64,000 bases of DNA from Actinomycetota bacterium (GCA_035765775.1 DASTWV010000009.1:82065-146064); one strand, 5' to 3'; shown: positions 42,342 through 50,157, counted from the stretch's first letter. Numbers and translations are program-made. The notes: generated from the letters alone by a model not told the origin.

Positions 42342-42677
42342 ATGGATGACGAGCGGGCAGCGGCCTTGCTCAAGGCGGAGCGGGAGCGGGTGACGGAGTT
42401 GCTGGAGCAGCGGACGGCCATCCGGGAGGCGGAGAAGCAGGCGGCGGGAGAGACCGGGGATTGGATCGACCGGGCGGTCCCGTTGACATCCGAGGAGATC
42501 AACGACGCACTCGCCAACTCGCTCCGGGCACGGCTGGACGCTGTGGGCCGCGCCGAGAAGCGCCTGGCCGGCGGCACCTATGGGCGGTCGGTACGCAGCG
42601 GCCAGCCGATCCCCGATGAGCGTCTGGAGGCGGACCCGACCGCCGAGCTGACGGTGGAGGAGGCCCGCCGGCGGTGA
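42342..42677 (+). CDS. DksA/TraR-like protein without zinc-finger cysteines
   Basis: The 111-residue product has the coiled-coil half of DksA/TraR proteins (about 1-38 and 50-75, ARLDAVGRAEKRLAGGTYG) followed by the C-terminal segment GRSVRSGQPIPDERLEADPT. In the family this region is a C4 zinc finger; here the first pair is Ser83/Ser86 and the second pair is also non-Cys. The protein therefore cannot bind zinc in the usual way. GGAGGGG lies just upstream of the ATG. Its stop overlaps the GNAT start by four bases. Confidence 0.82.
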   Translation: MDDERAAALLKAERERVTELLEQRTAIREAEKQAAGETGDWIDRAVPLTSEEINDALANSLRARLDAVGRAEKRLAGGTYGRSVRSGQPIPDERLEADPTAELTVEEARRR

Positions 42678-43183
42678 GCCTCGCGGTCCGGCCCGCGGTC
42701 CCGCCCGACTGCCCGCGCCTGGTGGGCCTGGTGCGGGAGCTGGCCACCTACGAGCAGGCCGCCGACCGGGTCCTGCTGACCGAGGAGTCCCTGGCGGCAA
42801 CGCTGTTCGCCCCGGACCCCAAGGTGTTCGTCCATGTGGCCGAGCTGGACGGCGACGTCGTGGGCATGGCCCTGTGGTTCCTCACCTTCTCCACCTGGCG
42901 CGCCTGCCACGGCATCTGGCTCGAGGACCTGATCGTCACCACGCCCGCTCGGGGCAGGGGCGCCGGCCGGGCACTGCTCGCCCACCTGGCGGGTGTCGCC
43001 GAAGCGGCGGGCTACGCCCGGGTGGAGTGGTCGGTGCTGGACTGGAACGACCCGGCGATCGGCTTCTACCGCCACCTGGGGGCCGAGCCGATGGACGAGT
43101 GGACCAACTACCGGCTGTCGGGGGCGGCGCTGGCGGCGCTGGCCGCCGAGGCCGGACCCCTTCAGGAGCCCGTTGCGGGGTAG
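42674..43183 (+). CDS. GNAT family N-acetyltransferase
   Basis: The 169-residue acetyltransferase has acetyl-CoA binding motif A in WLEDLIVTTPARGRGAGRAL (about 82-101, R-G-x-G-x-A). It also has a C-terminal VEWSVLDWNDPAIGFYRHLGA, as in spermidine/diamine acetyltransferase-like proteins. GTG 42674 overlaps the DksA-like stop, so the two are coupled. The acceptor substrate is unknown. Confidence 0.9.
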   Translation: MSLAVRPAVPPDCPRLVGLVRELATYEQAADRVLLTEESLAATLFAPDPKVFVHVAELDGDVVGMALWFLTFSTWRACHGIWLEDLIVTTPARGRGAGRALLAHLAGVAEAAGYARVEWSVLDWNDPAIGFYRHLGAEPMDEWTNYRLSGAALAALAAEAGPLQEPVAG

Positions 43184-43857
43184 GAGAGCTCGGCGTACCA
43201 GTCGCCCCGGCCCTGCGGGGTGAGGTCCAGCAGGTGCCAGGTGGGGGTGAGCTGGTCGATGCCCCGTTCCCAGAGGTCTTCGGAACGCTGCGGCTTGCCG
43301 GTGTAGGTGTGGCGCACCGCCCCGTCGGCGTCCTGGACGAACACCGACACCGTCGAGCCCTGGTTGCCCTCGGCGTCCTCGCTGCCCAGGTCGAACTTGA
43401 AGGCGCTGTCGGCGGCACTCAGGAGGCGGAGGTGGTCCCAGCCCCGGTCCCGGGCGTGGGCACGCAGGGCCGGCAGGTCGGCGGCGGCCACCACCACGAG
43501 GTCGGCGTTCTGGGCGATGTGGTGCGCCACGCCGTTGAAACCGTCGATCCACATGGTGCACATCGGGCACGGGGTGGCCTGGGCCTTCCCGTACATGAGG
43601 TGGTACACGATGAGTGGCCGTCCGGGGGCGGTGAACAGCTCGCTCAGGCGCACCCGGCGCACCGGCGCATCGCTGGCCGCCAGGTCGGCCGGGCCCTCCA
43701 GGAAGGTGTAGTCCTCCACCACCGGGCCGCGGGGCAGTGCCCGGCGCTGGGCGGCGACCCGTTCCCGGGCAGCGATCAGTTCGACCTCGGCCAGGCGGAG
43801 CTCCTCACGCCGGGCGAGGTACTCCTCGGTCTCTCCTGCCAGCCGGGTGTAGCGCAC
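43162..43857 (-). CDS. DUF899 family thioredoxin-like protein
   Basis: The 231-residue product matches DUF899. It has the N-terminal helix region REELRLAEVELIAARERV, then LPRGPVVEDYTF and PLIVYHLMYGKAQATPCPMC (C-P-x-C redox-type pair near residue 105), followed by WIDGFNGVAHHIAQNADLVVV. It is predicted to have a thioredoxin-like fold and act in redox or detoxification. GTG 43857 is set by AAAGGAGG (43863-43870). A consensus-like promoter and a palindrome lie directly upstream. The 3' end overlaps the convergent GNAT gene by 22 bp. Confidence 0.9.
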   Translation of the reverse strand: MRYTRLAGETEEYLARREELRLAEVELIAARERVAAQRRALPRGPVVEDYTFLEGPADLAASDAPVRRVRLSELFTAPGRPLIVYHLMYGKAQATPCPMCTMWIDGFNGVAHHIAQNADLVVVAAADLPALRAHARDRGWDHLRLLSAADSAFKFDLGSEDAEGNQGSTVSVFVQDADGAVRHTYTGKPQRSEDLWERGIDQLTPTWHLLDLTPQGRGDWYAELSYPATGS

Positions 43858-43884
43858 GGGAACCTCCTTTGGGTTGGTGACCCC

Positions 43885-43923
43885 AGGGTAGGAGGGTCGC
43901 GTCGAAAAGTCAACCGTTCGGTT
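43885..43923 (-). promoter_or_regulatory. Promoter and operator of the DUF899 gene
   Basis: On the minus strand TTGACT (43913-43908) and TACCCT (43890-43885) are separated by 17 bp, a good sigma-70-type pair. The palindrome AACCGTTCGGTT (43912-43923) abuts the -35 element and resembles TetR-type operators. It also lies upstream of the divergent DUF488 gene. No TetR gene is adjacent. Confidence 0.55.
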
Positions 43924-43953
43924 CAGTATTGCATTTGGGTAGAAACTCTGGAC

Positions 43954-44304
43954 ATGGTCCAGGTGCGGCGGGTGTATGAGGAGCCGGGCCCCGGGGATGG
44001 TTCCCGGGTGCTGGTGGACCGTCTGTGGCCGCGGGGGCTGGCCAAGGAGGCGGCCCGGATCGACCAGTGGTGCAAGGCCGTGGCCCCCTCCAACGAGCTG
44101 CGCCGGTGGTACGGGCACGACCCGGAGCGTTTCACCGAGTTCGCCCGCCGGTACCGGGCGGAGCTGGAGGAGCCGGAGCGGGCGGAGGCGCTGGAGGACC
44201 TGCGGGCCCGGGCGGGGGCCGGGCCGCTGACGCTGCTGACCGCCACCAAGGACGCCGGCCACAGCCAGGCGGCGGTGCTGGCGGACCTGCTCGGGGGCGG
44301 GTAA
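43954..44304 (+). CDS. DUF488 family protein
   Basis: The 116-residue product matches DUF488: VQVRRVYEEPGPGDGSRVLV, DRLWPRGLAKEAARIDQWCK, then LRRWYGHDPERFTEFARRY and LTLLTATKDAGHSQAAVLADLL. The R-x-Y, W-P-R-G and Tyr/His residues are conserved in the family, whose activity is not established. The stop overlaps the fdhD start by one base (TAATG). Together with mobA it forms a three-gene operon. Confidence 0.9.
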   Translation: MVQVRRVYEEPGPGDGSRVLVDRLWPRGLAKEAARIDQWCKAVAPSNELRRWYGHDPERFTEFARRYRAELEEPERAEALEDLRARAGAGPLTLLTATKDAGHSQAAVLADLLGGG

Positions 44305-45260
44305 TGCGGCTCCGTGTCCGCCTGCGTGAGCCTGCATGCGACGATGGCTTTCTGATGACATTTGACGCCGGGAATCTCAAGCCGCACGACATCGACGCCC
44401 CCGAGCGGGCCAGGCCCGGCAGCCGGACCCCCGCCCGGGTCCACGTGGTGGACGAGGGCCGGGTGACCAGCCGGTCCGACTACCTCGCCACCGAGGAGCC
44501 CCTCGAGATCCGGGTCGCCGGCCCCACCGGCACCGGCAGCCAACGCCTCGCCATCACCATGCGTACGCCGGGGGCCGACTTCGAGTTGGCGGTGGGGTTC
44601 CTGCACGGCGAGGGCATCCTCGGCGGCCCCGGGGACCTGCAGAGCATCCGGTACTGCGTGGACGACGAGCTCGACGCCGAGCAGCGCTACAACGTGGTGA
44701 CGGTGGACCTCGCCGGCGGTGTTCCGGCCGACTTGGCCGAACTTGAGCGCCACTTCACCATCAACAGCGCCTGCGGCGTCTGCGGGTCGGCGACCCTGGC
44801 GTCTCTCCACCAGCGGGGATGCGCCCCGGTCGCCCCCGGCCCCCAGGTGGCGCCGGACACGATCACCGCCCTCCCGGACCGGCTCCGGGCCGCCCAGGGG
44901 GTCTTCCGGACCACCGGTGGCCTGCACGCCGCCGGGCTGTTCGACGCATCCGGCACTCTGCTCGCCGTCCGGGAGGACGTCGGGCGGCACAACGCGCTCG
45001 ACAAGCTGATCGGGTGGGCGCTCCTGGGCGGCCGGCTTCCCCTCGAGGGCCACATCGTCATGGTGAGTGGGCGGACCAGCTACGAGATCGTCCAGAAATG
45101 CGTTGCCGCGGGTGTCCCCGTCGTCTGCGCGGTCTCGGCGCCCAGCAGCCTGGCAGTCTCGCTTGCCCGGGAGTTCGGCATGACGCTGGTGGGGTTCCTG
45201 CGGGGCAGCCGCTTCAATGTCTACGCCGGCTGGGAGCGGATCGCCGCAGACCCCGAATGA
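44304..45260 (+). CDS. fdhD: Formate dehydrogenase sulfurtransferase accessory protein FdhD
   Basis: FdhD transfers sulfur from IscS to the molybdenum cofactor of formate dehydrogenases. The 318-residue product has the essential cysteine motif NSACGVCGSATL (C-x-x-C) near residue 155. It also has GGLHAAGLFDASGTLLAVREDVGRHNALDKLIG, shown here as GLHAAGLFDASG and REDVGRHNALDKL, plus SGRTSYEIVQKC. It is a little longer than usual; the in-frame ATG 44355 is an alternative start nearer the family length. Overlaps on both sides couple it to DUF488 and mobA. The cognate formate dehydrogenase is not in this window. Confidence 0.95.
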   Translation: MRLRVRLREPACDDGFLMTFDAGNLKPHDIDAPERARPGSRTPARVHVVDEGRVTSRSDYLATEEPLEIRVAGPTGTGSQRLAITMRTPGADFELAVGFLHGEGILGGPGDLQSIRYCVDDELDAEQRYNVVTVDLAGGVPADLAELERHFTINSACGVCGSATLASLHQRGCAPVAPGPQVAPDTITALPDRLRAAQGVFRTTGGLHAAGLFDASGTLLAVREDVGRHNALDKLIGWALLGGRLPLEGHIVMVSGRTSYEIVQKCVAAGVPVVCAVSAPSSLAVSLAREFGMTLVGFLRGSRFNVYAGWERIAADPE

Positions 45261-45862
45261 CGCTCTCCGGGTTGGTGCTGGCCGGCGGGCGGAGCCGGCG
45301 CATGGGCCGGGACAAGGCGTTGATCGGCTACGAGGGTGAGACGCTCGTGGAGCGGGCCGCCCGGCGCCTGGCCGAGGTGTGCGACGAGGTGATCATCGCC
45401 TCCGGCGACGGGCTCCGGCTACCGGTGCCGGGATGCCGGCAGGTGGCGGACGCCGTTGCCGGGGCCGGTCCCCTGTCCGGCCTGGTGGCAGGCTTGGAGG
45501 CGGCCGGGCATCCCCTGGTGGCGGTCGCCGGCGTGGACATGCCGCACCTCAGCCCGGCGCTGTTCCGGCTCCTGTTCGTGCGCCACGCCGGTGAGCCGGC
45601 GGTGGTGCCCGAAGTCGGTGGCCAGCTGGAACCTCTCCACGCCCTGTACGCCCGATCGGCGGCCCCGGCCCTCCGCTGCCGGCTGGAGGCGGGCGAACGC
45701 CCCCTGCGGGCGGCGGTCGAGGGCCTGGGGCCGCTGGTGGTCGGGCCGGAGGTATGGGGCGCGGTGGATCCGGAAGGCCGCTTCGCCGAGAACCTCAACC
45801 AGCCGGGCGACCTCGACATTGTCCCGAAGGCCTTCGGGGCCGAAGGCCGTTACCGGCGGTAG
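45257..45862 (+). CDS. mobA: Molybdenum cofactor guanylyltransferase
   Basis: MobA attaches GMP to molybdopterin cofactor, making the bis-MGD form used by formate dehydrogenase and related enzymes. The 201-residue product starts with the nucleotidyltransferase loop LVLAGGRSRRMGRDKALI, and has DAVAGAGPLSGLVAGLEAA and VAGVDMPHLSPAL with the metal-binding Asp. A C-terminal FAENLNQPGDLD fits MobA. ATG 45257 overlaps the fdhD stop (ATGA). The 3' end overlaps the convergent SEC-C pseudogene by 13 bp. Confidence 0.95.
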   Translation: MTLSGLVLAGGRSRRMGRDKALIGYEGETLVERAARRLAEVCDEVIIASGDGLRLPVPGCRQVADAVAGAGPLSGLVAGLEAAGHPLVAVAGVDMPHLSPALFRLLFVRHAGEPAVVPEVGGQLEPLHALYARSAAPALRCRLEAGERPLRAAVEGLGPLVVGPEVWGAVDPEGRFAENLNQPGDLDIVPKAFGAEGRYRR

Positions 45863-46085
45863 TGGTTCCGCGGGCTCCCGTCGTAGGAGCCGGTCGCCAG
45901 GCAGCACGCCTTGAAACCGGCGTCCGGAGCCGCACGGGCAGGGGTCGTGGCTGCCGAGCTTCTCGGTCAGTTCCCGGTCGCCGTGGACGACGCGGTCGCC
46001 GCGCTTGACGTGGCTCTCGCTAAGGAAAGCCCCGTCGTCGTTTGCCGTCCTCTCGAAAGGACGCCAGCTCGCCGTCGTCTGCCAT
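45850..46085 (-). pseudogene. SEC-C motif protein, disrupted by two frameshifts
   Basis: Reading from ATG 46085 gives MADDGELASFREDGKRRRGF, then a stop at TAG. One base further along, the frame reads LSESHVKRGDRVVHGDREL and KLGSHDPCPCGSGRR (a SEC-C zinc motif). Shifting once more gives FKACCLATGSYDGSP and NHYRR to a TAA at 45850-45852. Both shifts are explained by single extra bases in short homopolymers: about 46025-46033 (GGGG/TTT region) and 45914-45916 (TTT). Restored, it would be about 77 residues, the size of small SEC-C proteins. Sequencing error or true decay are both possible. Confidence 0.75.
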
Positions 46086-46159
46086 GGCCCTGACCTCCGT
46101 GCGGTCACCCCAGAGTAGCCCTACCGGGCGATCGCTCGCGAGGGCCAGGGCAGCATTCA

Positions 46160-46174
46160 GTAGCATCGTGCAAC
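46160..46174. promoter_or_regulatory. Second copy of the HxlR-type palindrome
   Basis: GTAGCATCGTGCAAC matches the perfect palindrome at 47728-47742 in 13 of 15 bases. It shares the following TCA (GCAACTCA in both). It lies 75 bp upstream of the SEC-C start, on the side of its promoter. Confidence 0.45.
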
Positions 46175-46182
46175 TCATTCCC

Positions 46183-47232
46183 TCACCGGGGGCGCTGCCA
46201 GCTCGCTTCCGGGTAGAGGGCGCTGGTGGTCACGATGCCGTCCCGGGCGCCGGAGGTGGCATCGACCACCTCAATGGTGATCGGGCCCGAGCCGATGCTG
46301 ACCAGGAGGCGGGTGCCGGAGGGGTCCCAGTCGTCCAGGGTGCCGTTGGCCCCCGGCACCACCTGGGCCTTGCTGCCGTCCGAATTCTCGATGGTGATCT
46401 GCGGTACGTCGGCCGTGCCCGAGTTGAAGGCGATCCGGTTGCTGGTTGGGGACCAGACGGCGTTCCTTCCCGGGCCGAGGGTGCGGAGCCCGGAACCGTT
46501 GACGTCGACGGTCTTGATGGAGCCGCCGTTGGTGGTGGTGAACGCGAGCTGGGTGCCGTCCGGGGACCAGGTGGGATCCACGCCGTCGGGGGCCACCATG
46601 TGGGCACCCGACCCGTCGGCGTTGGCGATGAACACGGCGTTCAACTGGGTCTCAGTGCGGAACATGGAGTAGGCGATCTTGGTCCCGTCGGGCGACCAGC
46701 GGGGGTTGTAGGCCGGGGCCGCCAGTTGCCGGGGCGCCCCGCCATCGACGGCGGCGATGTCGAGCTGGTTGGTGTGCGGCACCGGAGCGCCGGGGTTCAC
46801 CGAGAAGGCAATCTGTTGGCCGTCGGGCGAGAGATCGGCCGGCGTGATGTAGGTGGTGTAGGGGGTGTTGACTGCGGTCCCGGTCGGGTTGGCCTCCACC
46901 ACCTGCGCCCCAGAGCCGTCGGGGTTGGACACCACGACGCCCCGGCTGTCGCTCCATATGACCTTGCCGGTGGCCGGCCCCGGCGATGGCGCCTGCGGGG
47001 GCGAGGCAACCGGGACGGGCGCCGACGGCGACGGCCGGCGCGCCGGGGTGGGCGATACCCCAGCGAGACCCGGTGAGGGCGAGGATGACGGGGACGCCGA
47101 GGGCCGCAGCGTCGGTGTGGGCGTGGGCGTGCCGGACGACCCAGTGCTGACCGCCGTCGGCGAGGACGAACATCCCACCGCCACCAGGCCGGCCATCAGC
47201 AGTACCGCCACCTGCGCGCGCCGTGTGCCCAC
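46183..47232 (-). CDS. WD40/TolB-like beta-propeller lipoprotein
   Basis: The 349-residue product has a lipoprotein-type signal (AQVAVLLMAGLVAVGCSSSP, Cys about 21). A Pro/Ser/Thr-rich linker (about 25-90) follows. At least five WD40-like repeats follow: LSPDGQQIAFS, WSPDGTKIAYS, WSPDGTQLAFT, WSPTSNRIAFN and WDPSGTRLLVS. This matches the C-terminal propeller of TolB, used for protein binding; no enzymatic residues are seen. GTG 47232 is chosen for the signal peptide, although the frame runs on upstream. It is downstream of the HxlR gene on the same strand, 23 bp away. Confidence 0.85.
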   Translation of the reverse strand: MGTRRAQVAVLLMAGLVAVGCSSSPTAVSTGSSGTPTPTPTLRPSASPSSSPSPGLAGVSPTPARRPSPSAPVPVASPPQAPSPGPATGKVIWSDSRGVVVSNPDGSGAQVVEANPTGTAVNTPYTTYITPADLSPDGQQIAFSVNPGAPVPHTNQLDIAAVDGGAPRQLAAPAYNPRWSPDGTKIAYSMFRTETQLNAVFIANADGSGAHMVAPDGVDPTWSPDGTQLAFTTTNGGSIKTVDVNGSGLRTLGPGRNAVWSPTSNRIAFNSGTADVPQITIENSDGSKAQVVPGANGTLDDWDPSGTRLLVSIGSGPITIEVVDATSGARDGIVTTSALYPEASWQRPR

Positions 47233-47255
47233 GAGACCTCGTTGTGCCCGACGCT

Positions 47256-47708
47256 CTAGACGGCGCCCGGCCCGGGCTGCGGCCGGATGTCCTCGAGGCG
47301 CACGACCTCGCCGCACTCCGAGCATGTGGGGGTTGCGGCCATGGCGTGCCCGCACGGGGCGTGCACCAGCAACAGGGGAGGGCCGTGCTCCCCGGCCCGC
47401 CAGCGGTCGCCCCAGGCGATGAGCGACGAGATGATCGGGAACAGCTCCCGGCCGGCCTCGGTGAGGTGGTACCCGAAGCGTTCCGGGTGCTCGTGGTAGC
47501 GCACCTTCTCGAAGATCCCCTGCTCCACCAGGCCCTGGAGGCGGGCGGTGAGCACGTTGCGGGCGATGCCCAGGCTGCGCTGGAACTCGTCGAAGCGGGT
47601 GGTGCCCAGGAAGGCGTCCCGCAGGATGAGGGGCGTCCACCACTCCCCGACCACGTCCAGGGTGCGGGCCACCGAGCAGGCCATGTCGGCGAAGCTGGTG
47701 CGGTGCAT
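47256..47708 (-). CDS. HxlR-family transcriptional regulator
   Basis: The 150-residue product has the HxlR winged helix: CSVARTLDVVGEWWTPLILR, then GTTRFDEFQRSLGIARNVLT and RLQGLVEQGIFEKVRYHEHP. Beyond it is a C-terminal extension with CGHAM and CSECGE, a possible zinc site that is not general in the family. A perfect 15-bp palindrome (47728-47742) lies 20 bp upstream of the start, so autoregulation is likely. The cysteine tail could make it metal- or redox-responsive, which is an inference. Confidence 0.92.
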   Translation of the reverse strand: MHRTSFADMACSVARTLDVVGEWWTPLILRDAFLGTTRFDEFQRSLGIARNVLTARLQGLVEQGIFEKVRYHEHPERFGYHLTEAGRELFPIISSLIAWGDRWRAGEHGPPLLLVHAPCGHAMAATPTCSECGEVVRLEDIRPQPGPGAV

Positions 47709-47727
47709 GCCATCAGGCTAGCACCTG

Positions 47728-47742
47728 GTTGCATCATGCAAC
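47728..47742. promoter_or_regulatory. Perfect palindrome GTTGCATCATGCAAC, probable HxlR operator
   Basis: Seven-base arms around one C lie between the HxlR gene (minus) and the coiled-coil gene (plus). A 13/15 match occurs at 46160-46174. The position and symmetry fit an HxlR dimer site. Confidence 0.65.
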
Positions 47743-47778
47743 TCAGCACCGGACGCACCACCGCCGTATCCTCCGACC

Positions 47779-48609
47779 ATGCCCGACACCCCCGATCTCG
47801 CGCCAGCTCTCGGACCCGATCTCGAGGCTGCCCTCGACGCCCTTTATGCCGCGCCCCAGGACGGGTTCATCGCCGCCCGGGACGCCCTGGTGAAGGATCT
47901 GCGAGCCGGGGACGCCACCGCCAAGGCCGCCGCCGTCCAGGTGAAAGGTCTGCGCAAGCCCTCAGTGACCGCGTGGGCACTCAACCGCGTGGCCCGGTCG
48001 AACCGCGAGGACGTCGCCGCCCTCTTTGACGCCGACCAGGCTCTCGCCCGGGCGCAGCGGGAAGGCTCTGGACCCGAAGCCCTGGGGCAGGCCACCCGGA
48101 AGCGGCGCGAGGTGGTGAAGCGGCTGCTGGATGCCGCCCTGGCGGCGCTCAGGGAGGGGGGCCACCCAGACTCGCCGGGAGCCCGGGACCGCATCGCACA
48201 GACTCTGACCGCAGTCGCCACCGACGACGCCGGCCGGGAGGCCTTCCGCCGGGGCCGGCTGGCGTCCGATCTCGAGCCCGCCTCGCTCTGGGAGGCGTCA
48301 CCCTCGGGGGGCCCTTCGGGCCGGCCGGCACACGAGGACGGGGAAGCCCGGCGCGCGCCCGAGAGCCCGCTGCGCCGCCAGGCCGCCGACCTGCAGGCCC
48401 GGGCCGATGTCCTCGCCCAGGCCGCCGCCGATGCAGAGAAGGGGGCGGCCGCCGCCGAGCTCCAGTCCCAGGAGGCCGCTGCCGAGGCGGCCCGGCTCCG
48501 CCAGGTGGCCGACCGGGCGATGGATGTGGCCGTCGCTGCCCGCGCCCGGGCCGAGGAAGCTGCCGTTCGGGCCCGGGAAGCCGCCGAGGCCGCGTCCGGT
48601 GAAACCTGA
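47779..48609 (+). CDS. Hypothetical Ala-rich coiled-coil protein
   Basis: The 276-residue product is Ala/Arg/Glu-rich. Its N-terminal half contains a conserved-looking segment, KGLRKPSVTAWALNRVARS (about 55-73), seen in actinobacterial hypothetical proteins. Residues 195-275 form a long heptad coiled coil. It has no signal, membrane helix or catalytic motif. It is divergent from the HxlR gene across the palindrome and may be regulated by it. Confidence 0.7.
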   Translation: MPDTPDLAPALGPDLEAALDALYAAPQDGFIAARDALVKDLRAGDATAKAAAVQVKGLRKPSVTAWALNRVARSNREDVAALFDADQALARAQREGSGPEALGQATRKRREVVKRLLDAALAALREGGHPDSPGARDRIAQTLTAVATDDAGREAFRRGRLASDLEPASLWEASPSGGPSGRPAHEDGEARRAPESPLRRQAADLQARADVLAQAAADAEKGAAAAELQSQEAAAEAARLRQVADRAMDVAVAARARAEEAAVRAREAAEAASGET

Positions 48610-48621
48610 CCGGCCAGATCG

Positions 48622-49167
48622 CTACCCGCCGGGACCTTCCCGCCTGCCCCACTCGTCGCTCAGGATCGCCCAGCGCTCGTGGTCCCGCCAGTGGCCCGCG
48701 ATCTTCAGGTAACGGGGCGAGAAGCCTTCCAACCGGAATCCCAGGCGCTGCGCCAGGGCCTTGGAAGCGAAGTTCTCCGGCTGCACATTGGCTTCCACCC
48801 GGTGCAGGCTCAGAGGCCCGAACGCCTGGCTGAGCACCAGGCCCAGCCCCTCGGTCATGTAGCCCTGGCGGGCGAAGGGCGCAAAGACGAAGTAGCCCAG
48901 GGAGGCGCTCTGGAACAGCCCCCGGACGATCTGGCTGAGGTTCGCCACGCCCGCCACGGCGCCGTCTTCGCGGCGGCAGATGAGGAAGGCTTCGAAGTCG
49001 GGCATGAGGGCCCGCGCCGCGTAGGCAGCGAACGCCTCGGCGGAGGCCGGCGGCGTGACCCACGGATGGTGCAGCGGGCGGCTGGCCTGCACGCCGGCCA
49101 AAAACTCGTCGGCGTCATCGAGCACCGGTCCTCGCACGAACACCCGGCCGTCAGCCAAATGCCACAA
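48622..49167 (-). CDS. GNAT acetyltransferase, RimJ/RimL type
   Basis: The roughly 181-residue product has the RimJ/L pattern. The N-terminal part is LADGRVFVRGPVLDDADEFL, then PWVTPP. The core is GVANLSQIVRGLFQSASLGY, and the acetyl-CoA region is PFARQGYMTEGLGLVLSQAF, followed by VEANVQPENFASKALAQRLG and GFSPRYLKIAGHWRDHERW. These enzymes acetylate ribosomal protein N-termini or amino-sugar/drug substrates. The start is uncertain (TTG 49167, TTG 49158 or GTG 49143). It lies just after the WYL regulator on the same strand. Confidence 0.82.
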   Translation of the reverse strand: MWHLADGRVFVRGPVLDDADEFLAGVQASRPLHHPWVTPPASAEAFAAYAARALMPDFEAFLICRREDGAVAGVANLSQIVRGLFQSASLGYFVFAPFARQGYMTEGLGLVLSQAFGPLSLHRVEANVQPENFASKALAQRLGFRLEGFSPRYLKIAGHWRDHERWAILSDEWGRREGPGG

Positions 49168-49183
49168 GTATGGAGCCGGTGCC

Positions 49184-50134
49184 TCAGCCCCCGTACCGGG
49201 CCGCCAGGGACCGGCCGATCTCGGCGAGGCGCTCCCGCACCTCGGGTGGGTCCAGCACCTCCACCATCCCGCCGAACGAAGCCAGGAAGAACGCCGCCTC
49301 ACCCGGGGCGGCGAACTCCAGGACAACGGTGTCCTCGCCGGGGCCGGATGGGGGGTCGGCCGGACGGATGAAGCGGGCGGCGAACCGCAGGAACTGGGCC
49401 GCCTCCACCGGGTCCGCCCGGACCGTGACCGGGAACCGCTCCGGCGGGCGCATCGTGGCCGTGTGGGTGTGCCATGCCTGCTCCAGGTCGAAGCCGGCAG
49501 GCCGCTCGAGCGGTTCCTCGGTGACCGCCGCCTCCTCCACCCGGGAGACCCGGAAGGTCCGCACACCGGTCGGGGTCCCGGCCAGCAGGTACCACACGCC
49601 GTTCTTGGCGATCAGCCCGTACGGGTCGACCACCCGTTCCGACACCGTGCCGTCGCCCCGGCGGTAGCGCATCTGCAGGCGGCGGTCCGCCCAGAGGGCG
49701 TCCTGGACCCGGGCGAGGTGGGGCGGCACCCGCCGGGGCGCCATCCAGGGGTCGTTGTCGATGAGGATCCGGTCCTGGAATCTCGTCCCTCCCGGCGCGC
49801 CCCGGCTGGCCGCCGCCGCCACCTTCTGGGCAGCCCGGCCCACGTCCTCACCGAGGCCAAGATCGGCAGCCGGCCCGCTGCTGGCGAAGGCGAGCAGGGC
49901 GGAGAGCTCCTGCTCGGTGAGACCGGTGACGTCGGTCCGCCAGCCCGCCAGCAGCGACACGCCCCCGTCCCGCCCCTGGTCGACCACCACCGGCACGCCC
50001 GCTGCCCCCAGCGCCTCGACGTCCCGGTAGATCGTCCGGCGGGACACCTCCAGCCGGCGGGCGAGGGTCCCGGCGCTCATCCGGCCGTTGGCCTGCAGGA
50101 GCAGCAGGATCGACAGCAACCGGTCGGCACGCAT
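49184..50134 (-). CDS. WYL-domain transcriptional regulator
   Basis: The 316-residue product has an N-terminal DeoR-like winged helix (MRADRLLSILLLLQANGRMS, then LARRLEVSRRTIYRDVEAL). A WYL sensor domain (about 140-225: RLQMRYRRGDG, VDPYGLIAKNGVWYLLAG) and a C-terminal WCX region follow. In WYL the W-Y-L triad is present as GVWYLLAG. WYL proteins respond to nucleotides or ssDNA and often control DNA-damage or defence genes. ATG 50134 is chosen; the frame continues to 50164. It is divergent from a DNA glycosylase gene, with a palindrome between them. Confidence 0.9.
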   Translation of the reverse strand: MRADRLLSILLLLQANGRMSAGTLARRLEVSRRTIYRDVEALGAAGVPVVVDQGRDGGVSLLAGWRTDVTGLTEQELSALLAFASSGPAADLGLGEDVGRAAQKVAAAASRGAPGGTRFQDRILIDNDPWMAPRRVPPHLARVQDALWADRRLQMRYRRGDGTVSERVVDPYGLIAKNGVWYLLAGTPTGVRTFRVSRVEEAAVTEEPLERPAGFDLEQAWHTHTATMRPPERFPVTVRADPVEAAQFLRFAARFIRPADPPSGPGEDTVVLEFAAPGEAAFFLASFGGMVEVLDPPEVRERLAEIGRSLAARYGG

Positions 50135-50157
50135 ACCCCGAGAATACGCCGATAATG

